Part shown: positions 25,978 to 38,596 of the stretch, in pieces
How the letters are laid out: every line of letters begins with the position of its first letter
Position numbering within the stretch: position 1 is the stretch's first letter
Notes under the pieces: model-generated
Seen by the model: the letters and a program-made list of their open reading frames with translations, nothing else
What the model was told of the DNA's origin: nothing
Database searches by the model: none
Translations under genes and position numbers: made by a program
Origin: Galbula dea
Lineage: Eukaryota; Chordata; Aves; Piciformes; Galbulidae
DNA length: 64,000 nt
Reading direction: 5' to 3'
Assembly: GCA_013399015.1 (NCBI GenBank)
Contig: VWZX01007020.1
Coordinates: 3,135,033-3,199,032 of the forward strand

Positions 25978-27591
25978 AAATTGTAGATTAATTTTTTCAG
26001 ATGCTTTGATCTACAGATTGCTCATGATATAGCATGTGTCTCTGTTTTCCAGGCTAATTTGAAAAAGAATGATCCTAAGTATCTGTTCCTAGTAAGATTG
26101 GTATGGACTCTGAATGGTGGAACAATATGCTGCTTTTTTTCAGTCTAGATTGCAGAGCAATGAATTCCCTGATGCCACCTTGATCAGGAAAGTCAAAAGC
26201 TAGATGGTACTGGAAACTGTAGGAGGATCAGAATAAAAAGAGGCATCCACAAAATCATAAAAAAATCTGTCTGAATCCCAAAGAACACTCACAAGTGTGG
26301 AAGCAATCAAGACACGAAACGATGGTGGGTATTTCTCTATTTTGAAAGACTATCTTTTGACTTGTTTAAACTGAAGGAAGCTTGGTTTACATGCCATGTG
26401 CACTCTGCCTTCTGTATGCTTAATGTGCTATGTGTCCTTTAAAAACATGTACCTGTCTGCTTAAATTCCTAGAAAACAAGCACTAGTATTGGCTGTAGGA
26501 TCCTACTTTTATGTGACAGAAAAACAGCCTTTTTTCTGGGAATAGAGATAGAGTCAGTAACTACAGTTCTGTGATTGTTGATGCTTCCATCCATAAGACA
26601 TTCAGACAAAATGAAAAACACTGAGCAAATCTACATTTTTTAAACAACTTTTTTAACTGCACAAAATGTGTAACTTAACCTGAAGCAGAGATTTCATTGT
26701 GATTTTGAGAGTTACTTTGTTTTTAAGAAATATATTTCAAGGAAAACTGAACATTTATAGTATTTTCAAGCCTAAAAGTAATATTGAAAACTACTGCAAT
26801 AAAAAAATAAAACTATATTTTCCAATGTATTTTCAGGAGTTTAAGGAAAGTTACTTTTTGTTTTGTTGGTTTTGACAAATAACTTGATGAAATGAAATCA
26901 AATTAATGTATATGAAAAATACATACACTGTATCAGATGAAAAATATTGACAGACTCTACCTGGAGCCAGAACCACTCCACCTGGAGTGTTAAAGCTCTG
27001 GAGCTGCCACAAGGGAGAAGTCTAGGGAAGGATAAATGATGGATCAGTGCTTCTTATTGATCCCAGTAAAGTTACTTAGGTCTTTGAATATCAAAGCTAC
27101 AAAGCATATAATAAAACAAAAGAACATATATGCCCTTTGATGTCCTTCTATTTAGGTAAAGCTTCCAACAAAGTAAAAAAGACTGTATCTTATCTCCTTG
27201 GAAAGTGAATGGATAACATAACTGATACTTCTCATACTTTTTTAAGCTTTATGAACAAAACAGAAAGCCTGGCCAAGAGAGACAGACAACATAGCATGAC
27301 AAATGGATCACCCCAAATCCGGATTCAGCAGATATAGTCACTATTAAAATAACAATATTTTCATGAAAACCATCTTCTTCCCTTACTGCTAAACATGACA
27401 CATCTCTCACATTTGAACAGCCATGCAGCCTGAGGCTGTGTGAAGGCAACCTGTAAAGACTGGACCCAGCTCACAATCATATACTTAGCTTTAAGAAAAG
27501 GGATGAGAAATACTCTCATTCTGAGAGCTGAGCATGTATTTAAACACCTCACTGTGGGTTTCTAGCAAATTCCTATCTCTTGCGTGTTTAA
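25978..27591. other. No gene seen
   Basis: AT-rich DNA between two repeats. No coding or repeat similarity was recognised. Confidence 0.5.
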
Positions 27592-27942
27592 TAATTATAG
27601 AATCATAGAATTATCAGGGTTGGAAGGGACCTTAGAGGTCATCTAGTCCAACCCCCCTACAGTGAGTAGGCACATCTCTAACTAAATCAGGTTGCCGAGC
27701 ACCCTGTCCAGCCTCACCTTGAACACTTCCAGGGACGGGGCCTCAACCACCTCCCTGGGCAACCTGTTCCAATGTTCCACTACCCTCATGGTAAGGAACT
27801 TTTTCCTAATATCTAATATTTTCATGTCTATGTGGTTAGCCTCACCCAAGCGGTGGTCCACAAGTGGTACCCAACTCTCATTTGGCAGCTTGACTTTCCC
27901 ACAGAGAGAATGGAAGCAGTTTAAGGGGTAGAAAGGCAACAC
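27592..27942 (-). mobile_element. CR1 LINE 3' end with intact ORF2 C-terminus and tail
   Basis: The plus strand begins with ATTATAGAATCATAGAATTA, the reverse complement of the CR1 terminal octamer-type repeats, then GGGTTGGAAGGGACCTTAGA. On the minus strand an 86-codon frame (27942-27682) gives the ORF2 C-terminus: [20 protein letters not shown], then [17 protein letters not shown], ending at a natural stop. It is 5'-truncated, as usual for CR1. The uninterrupted frame and clean tail make it the youngest-looking CR1 in the window. Confidence 0.93.
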
Positions 27943-28129
27943 TCAGATCACCAGATGACTGCATTAATGCAAGGAAATGGGGGTGAAGGAGGAGGAAAGA
28001 AGAGAGCACACCCCTGCCCATACGCAACCCCTATAACCTGCTGTTACTGCTGAGGGAGGGAGGAAGACAGGCAGCAGCAATAGCTCTAACAGCTCACAGC
28101 CAGAGTGGACAAATAGATAACTTTGCAAA

Positions 28130-28868
28130 TGTAAGTGTCTCGAGGGTCAGGGCTCGGCCAACCACCAACCCAGTGACAGACACTATTACTCCCTCTTCCT
28201 CCTCTCCCCTGCCAGGAAGGGAAAGGGAATAAGACAGAAAGAGACTTGTGGATTGGAAAATAAAAAAAACCCTACTTTAATGATAATAATAATAATGAAA
28301 AAATTAAATATATACAAATATGTACAAAACCAATACCAAACCCAAACCCTCCCTTGATGGTAACTACATCACCCTCACCATTGATACTGCAGCAGAAGGC
28401 CTCATCAGCAAATGGGAAACAAACTCAGGGGCTGGATCGTGGTACTGGATGCAGGAACTCATGGATTAGGATCAAGGGCAGAAGAGAGTTCTCCTCAGAT
28501 GCCAGCCATTGAAAACGAGCAAGAGGAGAAAAAGAAGGATCTGACCCTCATTTTATATCAAATATGACGTGTATGGAACAGAATACTTAGCTGGTCAGTT
28601 TAGGGTCACCTGTCCTGTCTGCTACTCACTGTAGGTGCAGCTTTTACTCTGCACCCCTCAATGTGAGACACAAGATTTAGCAGCAACCTTGTTTTGCATA
28701 CCAATCCCTGGTAGTAAATCTAAACATTAGGTCTTATCACTGCTAGAAGCAGGCAGTGTCTGTAAAAACACGCTGTCAGTTTCAGAAAGTGCAGATACTT
28801 GGAGGAGCTTTAGCTAAAAAGTAAAATCACTGAACAGAATTAGTTCTGTTCTAACGCAAACCAGGAAA
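28130..28868 (-). mobile_element. Second solo LTR-like block, opposite orientation
   Basis: On the minus strand the block begins with CCTGGTTTGCGTTAGAACAG and ends in CTCGAGACACTTACA. It includes a CATTAAAGT/AAATAAA-like region with an (ATT)n run (28283-28298), a CCACAAGTCTCTTTCTGTC segment, and a TTGCATACCAATCCC-like segment. These match, from memory, a second LTR family found widely in bird genomes. The TG...CA-type outer bases fit an LTR. No internal retroviral genes are adjacent, so it is probably a solo LTR. Confidence 0.65.
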
Positions 28869-30956
28869 AAGTGGAAGACTAGAAGCATGAGTTGCTTTAT
28901 TCACAAAGGATAAAGCTTTAACAGATATACCCAATCATTAGGGTTGACTACCTCTGTGACTGCAAGTAGGTGAGATATGGACATACACTTGCACAGTTTG
29001 GAGAGTTTGCTTAAAACCTCTTTAACAGGTTTTAACTTGTATCTTAATTCCTGGTTTCATATTCATTTTTCACGAGCTTGAACATAAGGGAAAAAAAAAT
29101 TATGAGTCACTCAGTAAGAGTATGTTCCTTCATAACTAGGAGCTCAGATTTCAGACAGAGGATCTGCTTTGGCTTTTGTGTAACTTGAACAAATTTACAT
29201 TAAGTGACAAGTGATGTCATACAGCTGAAGGACATAAATGACAATATGTGATGTACAGTTTGTATAGTCACAGACTCAAAAAAAAACTTTAGTAGGGAAA
29301 CTGGAGTGATCATTTCTTCAATAACCCAGAGACTCTTAAGCCCCCATTTATCTCAGTAGGTGCTACATATGCTCTGCACTTTTCAGAATCCTATTCCCAT
29401 AGCCCTTCTGCTGTAAGGGCAGAAACACAACTTGAGTGCTCTCCTCCTTCAGATATAGGAGGATTTACTCAAAATGCTGTGAACAAACGGTCTTGTGTAT
29501 TTTATGCCTTCGAGAAATGTACAAAGCAATCTGTTAGGATGTATAAATGACTCACTTCTCATCAGCTCTGGGACTCTCTAGCATCTTTCGTGCATTTAGA
29601 AGTTGGAAGCTGTTTGTGTGACCCGTAAAGCCCACTACAAGCAAATCTGCATGGGGCCAGAGTTGAAGGTTCAGAAACTGCCAGGAAAATGGAGTTTTGC
29701 TGTTAATGTTGGGCTGCATTACCTTTATGGTACCATTTCCACCTATGTGTGTGATGTAAGGTCTCCCTCTGCTCTTTGTAGCCTCTTCCACTCCAGCTTC
29801 CCTTTCCAACCTCAGAGAGTGGTTTGTGAAGCCCACAAGAAAGGAAAACAGTGTGATGATCATGAGTCCCTCCACCTCCATGGGAAGAGGTGAACCTAAA
29901 TGGAAAGCCTGTCTTTGCTGTCAGTATGGTGTGTACAGTTTGTCCTTGAGATAAGACTCTAAATTATGACTGAGGACTCCCACACACACAAGTGCCTCCA
30001 GCTTCAGCCTTCCAGACTCACAGTTGCTTGGCTGGCTACTGCCATCTGAGATCACTCAGACGAAGTATACCAACATAAAACTGTTTTCTGCCTTGAACCA
30101 CATTACGATTTCTCTCAACAATGATTTTGCCAAACAGTCTAAAAAATTACCTTTTATTTTAAAGTGCATCCAATACCTTCCTTAATGTTGCACCCAAAGT
30201 AAGAATGTGTTATAGAGTGGGTTTTGAAGACCTTTTTCTCACTTCTAAGTTAAATTAGCACTTCTAACTCAACCACAGTAGCAATGTGGCAGTGGAAACT
30301 CTGTATTTGTGCAGGAAAGGCAGGACTATCTAGTGAAAGTCCAAAAATTCCCCTAAATATCACCAGTATGCAAAATGTTATGAAACTACCAAAAAAAATA
30401 CAGCTATTTAAGGGAAAAAGACATTACTATCACTGGGTGCATAAAGAAAACTGATACACATATATATCAATATGATGTTTAACTTCTTAGAAATCAGTTA
30501 AATCAATAGAGTGGCTGAAACTATTAGTCTAAAACAAAGCATTACCACTTCAAATGCACGACTAGGCAGATTCTGATAATGTAGCTGCTTCTCTGGCCCA
30601 TGGTTTCTTGCCACAATCTATACCTTGGGGTTGCTTGAGGAAAGTGAACTGATACAGTGGGAATAGGAATGCTTAATCTCAAAGGCAGATGTATTTTTAA
30701 ATATATTTTTTAGCAATTCGTGAGGTATTTGCCTGTGTCAGGAGACTTTAAATATTTAAATAGGGTGACAAAGTTCATTTCAACGACAGTCAAACCCCCT
30801 GATATCCCCCTTTTGTAATGTGAGCTGAATTTTCTTCATAGAAATAGCCTGCCTCAAAGGAGCAAGAGGGGAAAAAAAAAAAAAAGAAAAAAGAAAACAA
30901 CTTCTGTTCCAACTTTTAAAGCCCTGAAAATCTTTGCAATGTCTCTCTCACTTTTG
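28869..30956. other. No gene seen
   Basis: Anonymous DNA. Overlapping open frames of about 100 codons on both strands at 29552-29893 have no recognisable domain. A purine/A run is present at 30870-30898. Confidence 0.5.
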
Positions 30957-30958
30957 CC

Positions 30959-30965
30959 TATATAA
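30959..30965 (+). promoter_or_regulatory. TATA-like box upstream of the CpG island
   Basis: TATATAA within CCTATATAATC, about 70 bases before the GC-rich block. If functional, transcription would start near 30990 and run rightward into the island. CpG-island promoters often lack TATA boxes, so chance is a real alternative. Confidence 0.3.
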
Positions 30966-31034
30966 TCATCCCACCCATTTCCTACCGATAGCCATTTCGT
31001 TTTCAAACCGAGCTAGAAGCACATTGGCCATGGA

Positions 31035-31620
31035 AAAACAGGTGCCCACTTCACCGCGGAAGATAGAGGCAAGAGGAGGCCAGCAGCGCTGAGGGAGCGC
31101 TGAGGGACCCGAGGGGGGTCAGGGGGGAAGACGGCCGCTCCCCAGGCCCCTCTCAAGCCCCAGCCCGCCCGAGGCAGCTCGGGCTGCCGTTTTTCTCCCG
31201 CAGCACAGCATTCAGCTCTGCCCCAGGGGTGTGTCTGTCCTCCGGCAGACCCGAGGATGAGCAAGCACCTTTAAAATGTGACGGAACAAGAAAGGCGGAT
31301 TTGTGTCCTCACCCGGCGCGGCCTCTGGGGTTTCGGCGGCCTCCGGGTCACCCCGCACGGAGCCATCTCGTGGGCCGACACCGGAACGGCAAGCGACGGG
31401 AGCCGGCAGCCGAGGGCCTCTGCGCGCTTCCGCACCTCTGCTCGCCGTTCACCAGCTCCTCTGCGCCCCGAGGAGAGGTGATAATCCACCCTCATATTCG
31501 TTTTCCTACGCCCACACGTACCTGTGCAACCCGCGCAGTCCTCGCTGCCACCCTTCCGGCGTACACCACTCTCAGGTGTGCTCCGGCAGGTTGGTAAGAG
31601 CCAGAGGCAGCAGCATTGTT
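31035..31620. promoter_or_regulatory. CpG island, candidate promoter/first exon
   Basis: By my count about 45-50 CpG dinucleotides fall within roughly 560 bases, against almost none in the surrounding tens of kilobases, and local GC is clearly above 60 percent. ETS-type CCGGAA (31381-31386) and its reverse TTCCGG (31554-31559) are present, as are donor-like sites AGAG|GTGATA (31478), CAG|GTGTGC (31576) and TTG|GTAAGAG (31594). Open frames of up to 122 codons exist on both strands but are typical of CpG-rich DNA, and none has a recognised domain. Unmethylated CpG islands usually mark vertebrate transcription starts. The direction and gene are not determined by the sequence. Confidence 0.75.
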
Positions 31621-34600
31621 GGTGCAAGTTAGCGTTAGATTTCTAGGTGAAACACGGAGGAGAAGCCAGAGCGCTGTGGCAGAAAAAGGTTTTACTTGGA
31701 CTGGAAAAGAAATGGTTGTCCTCAGGTAAAGAGCTTAGCTCGTGTGATGGCACTGCCGCTCCAGCCTGAGAGAAGAGGTAGGACAGAGTTCCCACAAGCC
31801 TCATCCTTGCGCCATCCCTTGCTTTGAGTTACCCATACCAGGCCTTTTCACCGAAGGGTTAAGCACCTAGAGCCATCCCAGGTATGCTTCAAGGGGACAC
31901 CAGACACCTGCAGGCTGTGTGACCAACGGGAGAGCTTCCCTATGCATTTCTGCCACTTTTGGGGGGAAAAGGATGGGTCTTGGCTTAGAAGAGACCATTC
32001 AGAGGAAAGGAAATGTGAAATATGCTTTATGCTGGATAACACGAAGTACAAAAAAAGTGTGTTTTGCGTGAAGACCTAGTAGCATCTATGCTGCTGAATA
32101 TTAACTGTAAGCAGAAATAACACCTCAAGAATGGCTCAGACAAAAAGAGTTTAATCTGTTGAAAGGGCTTGACTTTGGGATTTTTTAGTTGTTTTGTTCC
32201 TTTATTTGTTTATTTAATTTTTTACCAGTAACAAGAAGTGGGTGTATGGAGGGGCTGAGAGGAAGAGAGCAGGAAGAGAAGTACCTGAAGCTCCCCTCAT
32301 GCTGTTTCTCTCTCCCCACAGCAGGGACCAGTGTGCAAACACCTGAGCTGCTCACAGAAAGGAAACAGAAACCAAACCGCTCCCAAAGTTACCTGGGTGC
32401 TTGAAGCCTTGTTCTTTGAAAAGCATAAAGAAATGGAAAAATTGGAACATCTTGCCCCATGCTCTTCCAGAGCACCACAGCCCAGTAGCCTGCCAGACCT
32501 GTTTTTTCCAGCACCAGAGTGTAAAAGATGGCTCCCTACACACTGCATAGCTAACACAGGAGTCCCCCAGACCCCATGTCTTCAAACAGAACCATGACTG
32601 AAGCAGCTGCTTACCCACTATTTTGACATTTATGTCCATCTTGGCCTCTTCTTCCTCCTTCCTCCTTAGATCTTTCATTCCATAGTCAGACAAAATGGAC
32701 ATGGTCTTCCACACAGTGGTCAAGATTTTAATTATGTGTAGTGGGAAGTGAAACAGCCACTGCCTCTCTGCTCTACAGCCATGCCACTGGCCATGGGAGT
32801 GAGGGTGGAGCAGAAGTTGCATGTGAGGAACTTCAGAGAGAAGGTAAGGAATTCTTTTCTCATTCCCTCTCCACTTCCAACAGGCCCTGTGCAACAGCCA
32901 GTGTGACTAAACAAGAACAAGAGAATCCTGTTACTCCAACATATTACTCTAGAAAAAAGCAAGTCTGACATGTTTCTACCTCTCATGCTGCAGGTGGTTT
33001 AAAGACCATATCAATCTCTGCCCCTCCATCATGCTTGTGCAAGTGTTTGTGGAACTCTGTAGTAAAGCAGCAACTGAAGCAGCTCAGCCCAAAGAAATGC
33101 TTTGATAACAAACTAAAAAGAGTGGTTGTCCATAAAACATTTGTACCCATTGCATTGAATCATGGAGGTGTTGGAATAAGCAGAAAGACAGCAGGTTGCT
33201 CTCCTGGGACAAAATGTCTGCTTGTCTCCACCATTGTTGGACCTTCAGAGTTACAGTAAATAGAAAAATGTTCCTATCATTCCTGTATATGATACAGACA
33301 TATGGACTTCAAGTCCCTGCTTGGTGACTCTCAGGGACTCCTGTAAGCCCCATGGATACTCAGCACACCACTTGGAAGAAACAGCTTCCTTGCCTTAGAC
33401 AGTAAGTAACCAAAAGACTGTGACACACTGACATAGCTATAATGGACCCCATAAAAGCACTGGAGCTGGAAATTCCCCAGCCATCCTCAGGCAAGGGGGA
33501 AAATTTCTGGCTCCAAGGGATGGCAACCACCAAGACTGGCACAGCAGGCAGGCACAGGGCAGCTACATCAGTGTGGCACTGTGCCTAGCTTATCACCTCT
33601 TCTGAGTTTCCTCTCTGACCTGGGTCACATCTTTCTGACAAAGATTTTGCAGGAAAGTCATAACTCTACATCCTCCCATATGTGCAGTTAAGAATTAGAG
33701 CTTTCTGAACCCTGCATAATTATTAACATGAGAGCAATTAGAAAGAAAGATCGAATAGCTGGTTATTAAAAGACCAATCAAGAACATAAAAAGCTACCAA
33801 TTGGCATAAGAAATCTTGATTCCAGAATACTAAACCCTATAAACTATGGAGTGTTTACTTTATATCATAGGATTTATGTGCTATGGGATGGATTTTTCAA
33901 ATTCCACCTATCCTGTGCAATGTGGGAATAGTAAAATTCATCCTGTAGGTCTCCAGGTAAAGGCAAAGTGACTCCTAGTGTGGCTGGGTTTTGCCTAATC
34001 TCACACTTTTATGATCAGACCTTAGAATATTATTTTAAGTTCAGATAAAACATTAATTGGAGATTATGATTTATACCTGATTTTTTTGCTTTTCATTATT
34101 GAGCTGATAAAGTAAGGTATAATGAGAACTTTCTGGATGATAGATGTCATTCTCCTGTGCTGTTAGCACTTGCCCAGTTTCAGGAGTATATACTAAGGAA
34201 AAAAACAGACACACATTTGGCTTGCTGTAATTATGTGGCCCTTCAGAGTAAAAAACCTATTTAAGAGAACACAGCTTCATAAAGCTGTGTTTATCTCCTT
34301 TTAATTTCTATTACTTTTTTCAAGTCTGTAAGATGTATATATAATTTTACATTTTGCCAAATGAAGTTGATATGTAATTCTACAAAAATAAAGGCCAACA
34401 TTCATGAAGTGCAATAACAAGTTAAGACATGTCTGTATCTCTGAAGGGGAAGGGGGATAAGAAAAAGGCCTTGTTTTGATAGGCAAACAAATTTCAGTTT
34501 GCATTTCACAAGGGATTATTAGTCTTAAGCAAACTCAGCGTCTGTGAACATGTTATTCTTATGGTCCACAGGTTTTGCAGAGCTACCTTGACTTTGCACA

Positions 34601-35628
34601 CATTTTGTTCATGTAATATAAACCTTTTATTTCCTTTTTTTTTTTTTTCTGAGTAAGAATTAGGACTGTGCCATAACTTGGGTAGGAAAATACACACAGC
34701 CACCTAATGTGCCAGATATTTCTTTGGACCATCAGTAGAAGGTATTCCTAGTATTCCTTTGGGATCCTCTGTCTTTATTGTCTAATCCATTCTTCACACA
34801 ATGTTCATTTTTGTTTTCCCATGCTGTTTTCTCCTCTTCATTTCCTTTATTTTATCACTGGATATTACTCGATGTGATCATCTTCTGAAAAGAACAAGAA
34901 GCTAATAATATTTAATTAATAGAAATGGTCTTTGAATGGGCTTGCAGTGAGGTAAGATGAGGTCACCCATCACTAGTTGTTTTGTATAAAACATTCTCCT
35001 AATAGTGAGAAATACCTTGACAGAACCCTCCTAATTAAAAACTTCACCAAACTGTTAGCCTATGGTAGCTGGCTTTATGGATTTCCACAGTACTTTACTT
35101 TAAACAGTCGTTGAGTCAAATTCTGGGGTACATTGGTGTGATTTATACTTTCTTTAGCCCAAAAGTATTTTATACTCTCTTGATCTCTTTTAGTGTATTT
35201 AAACACCTTCAGACTTACTTAATTGCCCAGAGTAATTTTGATTCACAATCACTGTCTAGTGTGTGAGTTACGTTCTTGTCCCATTATGTGAATCCTCTGC
35301 CCTTAGTCTATTTTATTACAAAAAGCTTTGACAATGTTATGATGTCATTCACAGGATATGCTGTTGTTAAACTAATGAACTCCTACTGAATAGTGCACAT
35401 ATTAAAGGATTGTTACTCTGTTGCAGGAATCAATTACAATTTATTTTCTTTGCAAGCAACAGTGAGTTTTGCAGCTCTTTTTCGTAACTCTTTTTAAGTG
35501 AAGACGTACAAAAAACTACTGATAGAAAGCTACTTTGCCATTGAAAGTTATTACACGTTGTGGGCAGAGAGATTTTTGTTTAAAAATGTCCAAAAGAAAA
35601 AGAGATATTGTAAATAAATATCTATATT
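31621..35628. other. No gene recognised; possible downstream exon
   Basis: A strong splice-acceptor-like site (polypyrimidine followed by CCCCACAG) ends at 32321 and precedes an open stretch to about 32597. The region 32297-32986 is unusually open on both strands (longest frame 180 codons on the minus strand) but shows no recognised domain. The remainder is anonymous AT-rich DNA. Confidence 0.45.
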
Positions 35629-35708
35629 TAAAAAAAAACACCAACCAACCAAAACAAAACACACACAAAAAACACACAAAAATCCCAAAAAAGCCCCAAC
35701 AAACCAAA
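35629..35708. repeat. A/C-rich low-complexity tract
   Basis: Runs of AAAAAAAACACC, CAACCAACC, ACACACAAAAAA and AAAAAGCCCC-type text. It is similar in style to the tracts at 4799 and 18851, and it generates spurious hydrophobic minus-strand frames. Confidence 0.8.
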
Positions 35709-38561
35709 AGTACTGTTTCATTGCAATATCAATGGCTTTTAACCATAGGTGATCCAAAATGAGGTCAGCAGCTCAAGCCTGTCTGAACTGTACCAGCCAC
35801 TGGTTTTAAGTGAAAAGAAAACTAGGAAAGAAAAAACACATCTTTGGTGTCAACCTTTCTGCAGTTTTCTCTGTAGCTGTAAGTTGCTCTCCCCATTTTC
35901 CAGAGAGGTGTGATGGACAATGAGGACTGGGAGAGTGCCTGGAATAAGTGGTTCATCTGTTTGAAGCTGCAGGCAGCAGCTGGGCTGGGTTCAAATGAGT
36001 TCATTGATGGCAATTCTTGAAATGACTTATTCTTGGTGGTGTACTTTGATTAACTGTTTGAAAAAAGTTGCATTTAGATTTCAGGAGGCAGGAACTGGCA
36101 GTCATTCTGCAATAACGTGGAAGTTTATAGATTACTCAGCAAAAGTTTTCATATTGGTGTATTTTGGAAATGTTGGTCACCTCAGTACTTGAGAATCCAT
36201 TCTTACTGGGTTCTCTTAGTACTCCGGAACAGAAATTAGTAACAGGGTTTCAGAGCTTGAATTTCACTTATTATTTGTCGTATTCGTAGAACCGTGATAT
36301 GAGCAAGGCCTCCACTGTGCAGTGAAGAACTGGCATGAACTTGCAAAAGGTTGTCTCTGACCCAGCAAACTCACTTTATTTGCTGACAGCTATCAATGCA
36401 AACCATGCACTGGTAAATTCAAAGGATAGGGTCTTAGTTTTGAGGAACAGACACAACAAATCCAAAGCCTTCTAATGACAACAGAAGACCCCTACTGACC
36501 TCAGTAGACTGTGGATGAAGCTGTAGTTCCAGACATGCTAGAATAAAAGAGGGCAATGAAAAACAGGAATGGTCATCAGTACTCTAACCTTAATAGGTCA
36601 TATTAAACTTTTATAGATGCATGGTGTAAAATCATTAAAAACAGTTTTCTACATGTGTTCAGGATCAAATTCCAGTTATAGTTGTTGAAGAACTATAACC
36701 ACTAGAAAAGACACATGACATGATCTTAGTCTTCAAGGAATCAAAAAGCTGCTTGCAACAGCATGTGTCAGTGAAGAGCTTATTAGTTTTATGGAGAAGT
36801 GATGCACTCTCAGTAACAGCTCAGTCACAGTCTTTTCTTACCTCACCGGACTGCATCTATATCCCCATCAACACCTGTCTCCTGTATTACTTGGGCTGAA
36901 CATATTTTTGTTGGTGTTAAACTCACATTCCCAAAGGCCTGCTCTATGTATTGAGGAAGTAGGTTTCCCTACATGTCTTTTCCACTGTCTTTTGGGAATA
37001 TAAGAAGTGAATAACGATATACCACATGCCCATATCCCTGTGTTGTCAGCTGATAGTAAATGCAGATCATTTAGTGCAGCGCACTGCCACAGGAGAACAT
37101 GAATCCAGCTGAGTCACTTGTATCACACTATGCTGGAAATGTCAAGCAGTGTTTCTATGTATAACATATGTGTATGCTATAGCCATAGGAACTAGAACGG
37201 ATGGATCTAGCTGGTATTGTTGCTATTGTGTTAGCTTGTGAAAGTTATTAAGGGAAGACTCTGTTTGGATAATTATGAGGGTGAATCACAACCACTTGGT
37301 TTGGGAAATGATTAGGTGATGTAGACCAACATTTCTCAGCATTGCAGTCGTCACTAATACTCTTGCAATATTTAATTACCAATAATCATTTCCACTCAAG
37401 TAAGGAAAGAATCAAACAAAATAGGGGTAATACAAATACTAAGGAAATATTCATTGCTAAGTCGAATTGTTATTTGGTTTGAAAAGAAAATTGTGGTAGT
37501 GGTGCCACATACAAAAGTCCTTGGTTTTTCCCAAAAATATTTGTTAGCCTCTACATTGATTTAAAGAAGCTGAAAAACTGTAGGCTCAGAAATACCTGTG
37601 GAAAGTTAAGCAAATGCCTGAATGTTTGCATATTTGTGAAGAGCTACTTACCTGTCAAAAATCAAATGATAATCTGCCTTTTGAAAGTAGTGAACTATAT
37701 GTGCATTTACATGGAGAAACACAAACAGCATCATCTTCTTGTGAATCCCTATTTGCCATAAGAAGTTTCAAGTGTCATGAGCAATTGATAAAATAAAAGT
37801 TTCTTCAAGGCTTTGAAGCTTCATTTAAAACCATCCTACAAGATCTTTAAATGCCAACAAGTTTATTATTTCTTCTACAGCTGTTTCTTTCTGAAAAGTC
37901 CTTTCTCTCCTGTGCTTCCTATAAGCAGTGGTAGTAAAAGTACTTTAAGTACCCAAAGTCATGTATGCAATTTAAAAGAAACAAACTACCAGGAAAAATA
38001 AGGCAGTATAACAGCTAGCTGTTTGTGTATGCTATGTGCAAAAAATGGGATCCACAGCAGATATTTTCTGCTGTTTCACAAGTGGCTTGTTCTGTGATGC
38101 TCATTGCTGTTGCCATACATGTTGTTGGTTAAACCATTCTTATGAGTTTTACTGCAAAATTTCTCTTCCAAAAGTCTGTGAAGGGAAAATACTGATTAAG
38201 TTAGTACCTTTGAGAGGTGGAAACCCTGAGGCCACATCAAAATTAGTCTTGGTGACCAATACCTGATGACTCATATTAGACTATGTTTTTCTGAGAACCA
38301 CATTGCAAAGCAACACAAAAGTGGAGGCTTTTCTTTCCTCCCTGTTCTTATAGCAAAAATTTATATTAAAAAACCTTAGTTACAGTATGATGAGCTGGCT
38401 ATCTTGTGATTTGTTCCCAGTAACCAGAGAGAAACTTGATCTAACCTCGTGGATGTGTAGGGAGAGCTGTTATGAAGTACATATTGCTTGTGGTAGAGGC
38501 TGCATCCTGAGCTCTGAAAGGGCAGTGAAAGTAGAGCTCAGGCTCCAACCTACGCTCACTG
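35709..38561. other. No gene seen
   Basis: Anonymous AT-rich DNA; no repeat family or exon was recognised. Confidence 0.5.
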
Positions 38562-38596
38562 GTAATTTTATGAATTTTTATGAATTTTTATGAATT
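38562..38596. repeat. 10-bp tandem repeat (TGAATTTTTA)n
   Basis: Two perfect TGAATTTTTA units (38571-38590) are flanked by partial copies on both sides, giving about 3.5 units with a 10-base period close to one helical turn. Confidence 0.85.

Noticed and set aside
31229..31632. Overlapping 109- to 122-codon frames in the CpG island
   Set aside because: CpG-rich DNA has few stop codons. Frames overlap on both strands and none has a known domain, so coding is unsupported.
32352..32894. 180-codon open frame on the minus strand
   Set aside because: No recognisable motif. A frame of this length is not surprising somewhere in 64 kb read in six frames, and the region is open on the other strand too.
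35516..35757. Hydrophobic minus-strand frames
   Set aside because: Same artefact, caused by the A/C-rich tract at 35629-35708.
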